Shown piece after piece: positions 1-5,865 of a stretch of DNA of 12,855 bases; within the stretch, counting starts at the first letter, position 1; each line of letters opens with the position of its first letter. The stretch covers positions 1 to 12,855 of the forward strand of contig VGEJ01000043.1 in assembly GCA_016869335.1 (NCBI GenBank), in the 5' to 3' direction. Source of the stretch: Alphaproteobacteria bacterium. GTDB taxonomy: Bacteria; Pseudomonadota; Alphaproteobacteria; VGEJ01. The notes under the pieces are model-generated. The model saw only the letters and a list, made by a program, of their open reading frames with translations, was not told the DNA's origin and did not search any database. Position numbers and translations under genes: made by a program.

Positions 1-275
1 GCTACTGCCACCACTGTCACACCGGGCGCTGCCCGGTCGGGGTCACCACGCAACTCCCCGAGCTCGAGGCCCGGCTCAAGCCCGAGCAGGGCGCGCGCTG
101 GCTGCGCAACTTCCTCTCGGTGATGGTGCTCGAGCTGCAGACCATCGCGCGGGCCTGCGGCAAGAGCCACGTGCGCAACCTCGAGCCCGAAGACCTCCAG
201 GCGCTGACCGTCGAGGCCGCCGCGATGGCCGGCATCCCCCTCGCCGGCACCGATTGGGTCCCCGGCCGGCCTTGA
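1..275 (+). CDS. FMN-binding glutamate synthase domain protein, C-terminal end (MgsC/GlxD type), 5' partial
   Basis: The window opens inside this gene; the first whole codon is at 3 and the stop TGA is at 273-275, leaving 90 C-terminal residues. The fragment starts with YCHHCHTGRCPVGVTTQ, the cysteine-rich segment of glutamate synthase domain 2 proteins that binds the iron-sulfur cluster beside FMN. It is followed by the family's helical tail, including LELQTIARACGKSHVRNLEPEDL. Known relatives are the GOGAT large-subunit core, the GlxD proteins beside glnT in rhizobia, and MgsC of N-methylglutamate synthase. A GMAS/GlnT-type synthetase lies 1.1 kb downstream on the same strand, which favours MgsC/GlxD over a housekeeping GltB. 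The choice between these two cannot be made from the tail alone. The family is clear. Confidence 0.88.
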   Translation, partial: YCHHCHTGRCPVGVTTQLPELEARLKPEQGARWLRNFLSVMVLELQTIARACGKSHVRNLEPEDLQALTVEAAAMAGIPLAGTDWVPGRP

Positions 276-326
276 TCTGCTAGGGCACACGCTACGGGGC
301 TGTCTCGCGGGGTTGGGCGCCGGGCC

Positions 327-544
327 ACCGACTCGATCACGAGCTGTGTCTTCACCACGGACGCGACGAGGCCCCCCTGTTCCGGCTCGTGATCACGCCG
401 AGCGAGCGCAACGGCCTGCGGGTAGTTCCCCGGCTGATGGTGGACAGGCTCACCACGGTCTCGCGGGAGCGGGTCGGCCAGCTCGACGACGAAGACATCG
501 TGCGACTGAACCGGGCGATCCTGGACTTTCTCGGCTTGGCGGGA
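327..544 (+). pseudogene. MazF/PemK-type endoribonuclease toxin remnant, frameshifted and lacking its N-terminus
   Basis: Two reading frames together give the C-terminal two thirds of a PemK/MazF toxin. From 327 one frame reads TDSITSCVFTTDAT. At about 368 the homologous reading moves to the next frame and continues EAPLFRLVITPSERNGLR, then LMVDRLTTVSRERVGQ, LDDEDIVRLNRAILDFLGLAG. A single missing base near 368 explains the switch. The family usually has a few more residues (an IGR-like stretch) between VGQ and LDDED, so a small in-frame deletion is also likely. There is no N-terminal RGDIW-type start, since upstream sequence runs straight into the end of the glutamate synthase gene. No antitoxin was seen. 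A product from the ATG at 389 would lack the catalytic N-terminal half, so this is judged dead. Confidence 0.75.
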
Positions 545-572
545 GCTCCTCCGAGCCCGGCAGCGGTATCGG

Positions 573-722
573 CTAGGAATCGGTGCCGGCGACGGTGAGG
601 GGGAGCGACTGCCAGGCCTCGCCCGAGGCGACGGCGCAGGAGGTGCCGCTCGGCGCCGTGACCAGGATCGTCCAGGTTCCGGCTTCTGAAACCAGCACCT
701 GCCGATGGGCTCCCGATTCGAT
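573..722 (-). pseudogene. C-terminal remnant of a small alphaproteobacterial (probably secreted) hypothetical protein
   Basis: On the minus strand, codons from about 722 down to the TAG/TGA-type stop at 573 give ESGAHRQVLVSEAGTWTILV followed by TAPSGTSCAVASGEAWQSLP. This resembles the C-terminal half of a family of roughly 100-130 residue exported hypothetical proteins common in Alphaproteobacteria, marked by GxWT, SCxxAxGExW. The reading frame stays open upstream to 884, but that part (SCPVNCPELV and beyond) shows no signal peptide and no resemblance to the family, so the N-terminal half appears lost. It lies head-to-head at its 3' end with the mazF remnant. The function of the family is not known to me. 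The assignment rests on motif memory, so confidence is moderate. Confidence 0.42.
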
Positions 723-814
723 AGCTGGCGGCGATCCCCTCGCCTCATCGTCGCCCCCCCTCGGAGTGACAAAGGAACCGGGTAGATTACCCGCTACCAA
801 TTCTGGACAGTTGA

Positions 815-1171
815 CGGGGCAGCTACGGTGACCCCGTCGTGACGCTGCTGACGACCGCCGGCCGACTGGATCGCAGCCAGTCATGGCTTGCGCGCACCCG
901 CGCCTCGGCGTCCAACGTGTTCTTCATGCCCTATCTGTCGATCACCGGCATGCTCGAGGCGCTCGAGGTCTACGACCGCGCCATTCGTCGGGTTGGCCAG
1001 CGAACCGGCGCGGCGGTGTTCGAGGCGGCAGGGGTGGTGCCGGGGGATGGCACGCATTACGCCGATTCGGGCCATTTCCGGGACGCCGGGAGCAGGCGGA
1101 TGGCGGCCTGGCTGGCAGCGTCGCTGATCAACCACCCCGGGTTCAGGGCTCTCGTGGAGGCGCGGCGCTAA
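815..1171 (+). pseudogene. SGNH/GDSL-family hydrolase, C-terminal fragment
   Basis: The frame opens after a stop at 812-814 and runs to TAA at 1169-1171. A GTG at 839 could start a 110-residue product. The sequence carries VVTLLTTAGRLD, NVFFMPYLSITGMLEA and GDGTHYADSGHFRDAGSRRM. The DSGH is the D-x-x-H of SGNH block V, which holds the catalytic Asp and His. Blocks I to III, with the GDS nucleophile and the oxyanion Gly and Asn, should lie about 200 residues upstream, but that space holds an antisense remnant of another gene and no matching frame. A hydrolase without its serine cannot work, so this is a 5'-truncated relic. It forms part of the run of gene debris between the glutamate synthase gene and the GMAS/GlnT gene. 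Confidence 0.65.
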
Positions 1172-1220
1172 CCGCAATCGCGCTTCGCGCGGCGACGACG
1201 GCCGCGTCCTGGCATGGCCG

Positions 1221-1242
1221 GGTCGCGACCGCGGTTTGACCG
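1221..1242. other. Cluster of overlapping short palindromes upstream of the GMAS/GlnT gene
   Basis: GGTCGCGACC at 1221-1230 is a perfect 10-base palindrome. It overlaps ACCGCGGT (1228-1235), also palindromic, and CGGT-TTG-ACCG (1232-1242), a short inverted repeat. The cluster lies 120 bases before the synthetase start, in the only stretch (1172-1361) likely to hold its promoter now that the upstream gene is separated by debris. It could be an operator, but GC-rich DNA makes short palindromes by chance. No convincing -35/-10 pair was found in 1172-1361. Confidence 0.2.
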
Positions 1243-1361
1243 AATCGATAGGCTACGGGGTCGCTGCCTGGCCGGCATGCAGCGCGGTGCGCCTGCCGCG
1301 TTGCGCGCCCCGGGGGCCGCGGTCATACTGCGCGCGACCGCTGGAGCGTCGGAGGAGCGCA

Positions 1362-2669
1362 ATGGCTCAAGACCTGCAAAAGGCCGCCAAGGAGCTTGGC
1401 ATCAAGTACTTCCTGGTCAGCTTCGTCGACCTGTTCGGGGTGCTGCGCTCGAAGCTCGTCCCGGCGCGGGCGATCGGCCAGATGCAGCGGGACGGCGCCG
1501 GTTTCGCCGGTTTCGCCACTTGGCTCGACATGACGCCGGCCCACCCCGACATGTTCGCGATCCCGGACCCCGACAGCTTGATGCAACTCCCCTGGCAGCC
1601 CGAGGTTGGCTGGGTCGCCGGCGATCTGGTGATGGAGGGCAAGCCGGTCGAGCAGGCACCTCGGGTGCTGCTCAAGAAGCTGATCGCGCGGGCCGACAAG
1701 GCCGGCTACCGCATGAAGAGCGGCGTCGAGTGCGAGTTCTTCCTCCTCGAGCACAACGGCACCGAGATCGCGGACACGCGCGATACCCAGACCAAGCCGT
1801 GCTATGACCAGTCGGCCCTGATGCGGCGCTATAACGTCATCACCGAGATCTGCGATCACATGATCCAGCTCCGTTGGAAGCCCTATCAGACCGATCACGA
1901 GGACGCGAACGGCCAGTTCGAGATGAACTGGGAGTACGACGACTGCCTGGTCACCGCCGACCGCCACGTCCTCTTCAAGTACATGGTCAAGACCCTGGCG
2001 GAGAAGCATGGCCTTCGTGCCACCTTCATGCCGAAGCCGTTCCTCCGCCTCACCGGGAATGGCTGCCATGCCCATGTCTCGCTGTGGGACCGTGCCGGCA
2101 AGAAGAACGTGTTCCACGATCCCAGGGGCGAGCTAGGGCTTTCGGCGCTGGCCTACAACTTCCTCGGCGGCGTGATCCATTCGGCGGATGCGCTGGCGGC
2201 GATCTTCAATCCGACGATCAACAGCTACAAGCGCATCGACGCGACAGTGACGCTGTCCGGCGCCACCTGGTCGCCCAATGCCATCAGCTACTCGGGCAAC
2301 AACCGTACCCACATGATCCGCATCCCCGACCGCGACCGCTTCGAGCTGCGGTTGATGGACGGCGCGGCCAATCCCTATTTGATGCAGGCCGGCGTCCTGG
2401 CGGCCGGCCTCGATGGCATCGACAACCAGCGCGATCCCGGCAAGCGCCTCGATATCAACATGTACACCGAGGGACAACGCTTGCGCCGGATTCGCCGGCT
2501 GCCGCTCAACCTCCTGGATGCCATCCGGGTGTTCGGCAAGAGCAAGGTGCTGCGCGATGCGTTCGGCGCGGAGCTGGTCGATTCGTACTGCAAGCTCAAG
2601 CTCCAGCAGTGGCGGAGCTACGCCACCACGCTGACCCAGTGGGAGCTCGACAACACGCTCGACTGCTAG
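1362..2669 (+). CDS. Type III glutamine synthetase family: gamma-glutamylmethylamide synthetase / GlnT
   Basis: A 435-residue ATP-dependent ligase that joins ammonia or methylamine to the gamma-carboxyl of glutamate in the cytoplasm. ATG 1362 is preferred over the upstream in-frame ATG 1236 because GGAGGAG lies at 1351-1357 and family similarity starts at once. Seen: the N-terminal beta-grasp (FVDLFGVLRSKLVPA, residues 21-35), metal ligands in VECEFF (E123, E125), GQFEMNW (E187), GNGCHAHVSLW (H236, H238), the NRTHMIRIP arginines (R315, R320), and RFELRLMDGAANPYL (E328). No catalytic residue is missing. EDANGQFE (residues 180-187) and GNNRTH (312-317) are segments that I recall being used to recognise gmaS genes. 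Together with the FMN glutamate synthase domain upstream this suggests GMAS of the N-methylglutamate pathway. GlnT with glutamine synthetase activity is the alternative, as the two are close homologues. Confidence 0.85.
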   Translation: MAQDLQKAAKELGIKYFLVSFVDLFGVLRSKLVPARAIGQMQRDGAGFAGFATWLDMTPAHPDMFAIPDPDSLMQLPWQPEVGWVAGDLVMEGKPVEQAPRVLLKKLIARADKAGYRMKSGVECEFFLLEHNGTEIADTRDTQTKPCYDQSALMRRYNVITEICDHMIQLRWKPYQTDHEDANGQFEMNWEYDDCLVTADRHVLFKYMVKTLAEKHGLRATFMPKPFLRLTGNGCHAHVSLWDRAGKKNVFHDPRGELGLSALAYNFLGGVIHSADALAAIFNPTINSYKRIDATVTLSGATWSPNAISYSGNNRTHMIRIPDRDRFELRLMDGAANPYLMQAGVLAAGLDGIDNQRDPGKRLDINMYTEGQRLRRIRRLPLNLLDAIRVFGKSKVLRDAFGAELVDSYCKLKLQQWRSYATTLTQWELDNTLDC

Positions 2670-2676
2670 GACCGAC

Positions 2677-3672
2677 ATGCAACTCGTTCGCTTCCCCCGC
2701 GCCCCGCTCGCGCACCTGCCGACACCCTTCGAGTTCATGCCGCGGCTGACCCGGCACCTCGGCGGCCCGCGGCTCTACATCAAGCGCGACGACTGCACCG
2801 GGCTCGCGACCGGCGGCAACAAGACGCGCAAGCTCGAGTACCTGATCGGTGATGCCCTCGCCAAGGGGGCCGACACCCTGATCACCGCGGGCGCGGTGCA
2901 ATCCAATCATACGCGGCAGACGGCCGCGGCCGCCGCCAAGCTCGGCTTGGGCTGCGAGCACGTGCTGGTCCGCAGCCAGCCGATCGACGACCCCGAGTAC
3001 GAGCGCAACGGCAACGTGCTCCTGAACCGCCTGCTCGGCGCCGAGCTCCATCTCGTCGCCGCCGGCAGCGACGCCGGACACGCCATGGCCGAGCGGGCCG
3101 AGGACGTCCGCCGGCGCGGCGGCAGGCCTTACATCATTCCGGTCGGCGGCTCGAACGTACTGGGGGCGCTGGGCTACCTCGCCGCGGCGCGCGAGATCGA
3201 GATTCAAGCCGATGCCGTCGATGTGCCGCTCGACTACGTGGTGACAGCGACGGCGAGCGGCTCGAGCCAGAGCGGCCTGGTCGTGGGCTTCGCCGCGGCG
3301 AGCAGCCGGACACGCGTCCTCGGGATCAACGTCTATCAGGACGACGGCGTGGTTGCCGCTCACGTCCGCGCGATCGCCGAGGAGGCCGCGGAGCTGATCG
3401 GCCTGAAGGGCGGTCTGGCGGCCGATGCGATCGCGGTCAACGGCGAGTTCCGCGGCTCGGGGTATGGCCGGCCGTCCCCCGAGATGGTCGAGGCGGTCGA
3501 GCTCGCGGCGCGGCTCGAAGGCATCGTGCTCGACCCCGTCTACACCGGCAAGGCGTTCGCCGGGCTCCTCGGGCTGGTGCGGGGCGGGTACTTCAAGGCG
3601 ACCGATAATATCGCCTTTCTCCACACCGGCGGCGTGCCTGAGCTGTTCGTCTACCGCGCGAGCTTCGCCTAG
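2677..3672 (+). CDS. D-cysteine desulfhydrase / ACC deaminase family PLP enzyme
   Basis: A 331-residue fold-type II PLP enzyme. KRDDCTGLATGGNKTRKLE holds the PLP lysine (K49) in the GGNKTRK motif. AGAVQSNHTRQTAAAAAKLG (residues 71-90) is the substrate-binding and base segment of this family, VGGSN (156-160) follows, TASGSSQSG near residue 195 is the phosphate-binding loop, and FLHTGG lies near the C-terminus. Relatives include DcyD, which turns D-cysteine into pyruvate, sulfide and ammonia, L-cysteate sulfo-lyase CuyA, and true ACC deaminase. The substrate cannot be fixed by reading. The gene starts 7 bases after the synthetase stop without a clear Shine-Dalgarno sequence, so translational coupling and a shared mRNA are likely. 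Release of ammonia would suit a nitrogen-assimilation partner, but that is inference. Its TAG touches the stop of the convergent gene with no base between. Confidence 0.85.
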   Translation: MQLVRFPRAPLAHLPTPFEFMPRLTRHLGGPRLYIKRDDCTGLATGGNKTRKLEYLIGDALAKGADTLITAGAVQSNHTRQTAAAAAKLGLGCEHVLVRSQPIDDPEYERNGNVLLNRLLGAELHLVAAGSDAGHAMAERAEDVRRRGGRPYIIPVGGSNVLGALGYLAAAREIEIQADAVDVPLDYVVTATASGSSQSGLVVGFAAASSRTRVLGINVYQDDGVVAAHVRAIAEEAAELIGLKGGLAADAIAVNGEFRGSGYGRPSPEMVEAVELAARLEGIVLDPVYTGKAFAGLLGLVRGGYFKATDNIAFLHTGGVPELFVYRASFA

Positions 3673-4842
3673 TCATTCCGGCTCGGCCGCGGCGGCGCGG
3701 GCCGCGGCAATGGCGAGCGTCGCGATCAACCAGGCGAGCGCCAGCCACCAGTTCTGCCATGCGCCGTAGTTCGCGAAGGCGAGTACCGCCCACGTCGCGG
3801 CCAGAGCCGCCGCGGCCGGAGCGTCCACGGCGCCCTCGGGGCGCAGCGGCGCGCCGAGCACCACGAGCGCGATCGCCGCGAACAGGACGGCGCCGACGGC
3901 GCCGAGCTCGAGCCAAACCTGCAGCGCCAGGTTGTGCGGGTGCAGCGGCACCGTCAGCGCGCCGACGAACAGCTCGGCGTCCCCGCCGGGAATGCCGCGC
4001 GCGGCATCGAAGCCCCAGCCGAACCACGGACGCTCGGCGATCCGCTCGGCGACGAACTGCCACATCAGAACACGGTGGCGCCACGAGGCGGGCAACTCGC
4101 CGATCCAGGCCGCGTCGGGATCGACTAGGCTCCGCAGGAGCGGCGCACCGAGCAGAGCGAGCAGAATGACCGCGAGGACGAAGCCGGTCGTGGCCCGCGG
4201 CGCCCGCAGGGCGAGGGCGGCGACCAGTGCGCCGAGCGCGGCCGCGATCGCGGCCGCCGCCATCGGTGCCAGGGCCAGCACCGCGAGCACGGCAAGGAGA
4301 AAGAGCACCGCGAGCCCGCCGCTGCGTCGCGCCAGAACCGGCAGCGCCGCGACAGCGAGCAGCGCCAGGATGGCGGTCGCCGGGTTGATGCTGTTGACGG
4401 TGACCGCGCCGCTGGCTCCGACCAGCGCGCGCGCCAGGCCAAGGAGGGCGCTGCCACTCATCAGCTCGATCGCGGTCAGCGCCAGAAGCAGAGCGGCACC
4501 CCATACCAGGCCGCCCGCGGCGAGACGCGCGCCGCGTACTGGCACCGTGCGCGCCGCCAGCGTCGACACCAGACCGGCCAGTGCGAGCAGGGCGGCGCTC
4601 AGCACCACGCTCTGGCCGTGGGCGCGTTCGGGCGACCACGATGTCGTTGCCAGCGCCCACACCAAGAAGCTCGCCAGCGTCGCGCCGAGCGGCTCGCGCA
4701 CGAGCGTGCCGAGGCGCTGGCGGACGGGGCGTGCCGTCAGACAGAGGACCGCGAGCACGCCGAGCAGGGGCACCGTGCCGCGCGAAGCCAACACCGCTAC
4801 CGCCGCCAGCACGACGGCCGCCAGCGCCAGCACGACGCCCAT
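3673..4842 (-). CDS. O-antigen ligase family (Wzy/WaaL-like) polytopic membrane protein
   Basis: A 389-residue, very hydrophobic inner membrane protein with about ten or more predicted transmembrane segments along its length. The O-antigen ligase/polymerase signature lies in the second half: WRHRVLMWQFVAERI (residues 254-268), ERPWFGWGFDAARG (270-283), then PLHPHNLALQVWLELG (299-314), where the HPHN loop faces the periplasm. Such proteins transfer undecaprenyl-linked glycans to lipid A core, to protein (for example flagellin or pilin) or polymerise them. The ATG at 4842 is chosen because GGAGGGGG lies just upstream and family-like sequence begins there. The open frame further upstream to 5487 is antisense overlap with the glycosyltransferase gene. 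It follows that gene by 17 bases, forming an operon. The target glycan is unknown. Confidence 0.85.
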   Translation of the reverse strand: MGVVLALAAVVLAAVAVLASRGTVPLLGVLAVLCLTARPVRQRLGTLVREPLGATLASFLVWALATTSWSPERAHGQSVVLSAALLALAGLVSTLAARTVPVRGARLAAGGLVWGAALLLALTAIELMSGSALLGLARALVGASGAVTVNSINPATAILALLAVAALPVLARRSGGLAVLFLLAVLAVLALAPMAAAAIAAALGALVAALALRAPRATTGFVLAVILLALLGAPLLRSLVDPDAAWIGELPASWRHRVLMWQFVAERIAERPWFGWGFDAARGIPGGDAELFVGALTVPLHPHNLALQVWLELGAVGAVLFAAIALVVLGAPLRPEGAVDAPAAAALAATWAVLAFANYGAWQNWWLALAWLIATLAIAAARAAAAEPE

Positions 4843-4859
4843 GATGGGCCCCCCCTCCG

Positions 4860-5795
4860 TCACGACGGTGCCGCCGGCAACGCGCCGAGAACCTGCTCGA
4901 CGGAGAGGGCCGCCAGGGGATCGTGCCGGAGCACGCGCACGCGGGCACCGACCGGCGCGGTACGTGCCGGGTCGGAGGCCGCCGAGAACAGCACGAGCGA
5001 GGGGCAGTCCGTGGCGGCGATCAGGTGCATCGGACCGGTGTCGTTGCCGACCGCGAGGTCGGCGCCGCGAGCGAGCGCCGCAAGCGCAGCGAAGCTCGTG
5101 CGGCGGCACAAGTCGGCCGCCTCGGGGACCGCCGCGCGGAGGTGCGCCGCGAGCTCGCTCTCGCCGGCCGCGCCGATGATGGCCGGGCGTATGCCGCGTT
5201 CCACGAGCCTGCTGGCGAGCGCGGCAAAGTGATCGGGCGGCCAGCGTTTCTGTGGTCGGTGCGCCGAGCCACCGGGAACGAGCAGCGCATAGGGTCGCTC
5301 CAGGCCGAGTGCCGCCGTATCGGCGATCGCCCACGCGACATCTGTTGCCGGCACAGTCGCGATCCCGGCCAGCGCGAGCTGCTCGGCCTGGCGCGCCAGG
5401 GTGTGGAGCCGGCCGCGGTGGGGTGTGTCGTGGCGGTGAGAGGCGCCACGGGCGACGCCCGACCACTCGGGTCGTGGCCGGCCCCACAGCCGAAAATAGG
5501 CCCCCGTCCGGTCGCTGTTCTGAAGGTCATAGACCCGGGTGAACCGGCCGGCGCGCAGGCGGCGCATCAGGTCGCGCGAGCGCGCCACCTGCCAGAGTGG
5601 CGGCCGCGTGTCGGTCCATACCGCGTCGAACCAACCGCACGCCTGCGCCGGCTCGACGAACGCCTCTGCCGTGAGCAGCGTGATCGCGGCCTCCGGATGG
5701 TGACGGCGGATCGCCTTGAAGGCCCCCGTCGCGAGCACGAAATCGCCGAGCGCGCCGTGCTTGATGACGAGGATGCGTTCGCTGGGACCGAGCAC
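4860..5795 (-). CDS. Glycosyltransferase family 9 (heptosyltransferase-like)
   Basis: A 311-residue cytoplasmic GT-B glycosyltransferase if started at GTG 5795. The N-terminal RILVIKHGALGDFVLATGAF (residues 7-26) is the classic GT9 acceptor-domain start, with the conserved GALGD. The C-terminal domain has LLVPGGSAHRPQKRWP (171-186), and GNDTGPMHLIAATDCPSLVLF (250-270), whose D-T-G-P-H signature binds the nucleotide sugar. GT9 enzymes usually add ADP-heptose to lipopolysaccharide core, though some use other sugars. The GTG at 5795 is chosen because it sits seven codons before the first conserved strand; no Shine-Dalgarno is visible. The frame stays open to an ATG at 6092, but that extension reads through the tail of the broken flaEY gene and is not part of the enzyme. 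The ligase follows after 17 bases. Confidence 0.88.
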   Translation of the reverse strand: MLGPSERILVIKHGALGDFVLATGAFKAIRRHHPEAAITLLTAEAFVEPAQACGWFDAVWTDTRPPLWQVARSRDLMRRLRAGRFTRVYDLQNSDRTGAYFRLWGRPRPEWSGVARGASHRHDTPHRGRLHTLARQAEQLALAGIATVPATDVAWAIADTAALGLERPYALLVPGGSAHRPQKRWPPDHFAALASRLVERGIRPAIIGAAGESELAAHLRAAVPEAADLCRRTSFAALAALARGADLAVGNDTGPMHLIAATDCPSLVLFSAASDPARTAPVGARVRVLRHDPLAALSVEQVLGALPAAPS

Positions 5796-5865
5796 GTCGA
5801 GCGGCGGGCAGGGGATTGCCGAAACGTCCCACGCGCCCCGCGTGTGGTCAAGCGCCGTCGCGCCT

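Noticed and set aside
1269..1283. Possible sigma-54 site TGGC-N-GC upstream of the synthetase gene
   Set aside because: The GG-N10-GC spacing fits, but the rest matches the consensus poorly and such pairs are frequent in GC-rich DNA.
1236..1361. Upstream in-frame ATG 1236 as start of the synthetase
   Set aside because: It adds 42 residues unlike the family, while GGAGGAG sits just before ATG 1362.
2596..3624. 342-codon minus-strand frame opposite the desulfhydrase gene
   Set aside because: The plus strand carries a clear PLP enzyme; the antisense frame has no domain signature.
3593..4948. Long minus-strand frame of 451 codons overlapping the ligase
   Set aside because: Extreme Arg/Ala/Gly content and no motifs; a shadow of the ligase frame in GC-rich DNA.
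3932..5179. 415-codon plus-strand frame opposite the ligase and GT9
   Set aside because: Low-complexity Ser/Arg/Ala text, typical of an antisense frame in high-GC genes.
4843..5487. N-terminal extension of the ligase frame to 604 residues
   Set aside because: It is Arg/Pro/Ala-rich, lies antisense-frame over the GT9 gene and has no membrane or family character; a good ribosome-binding site precedes ATG 4842.
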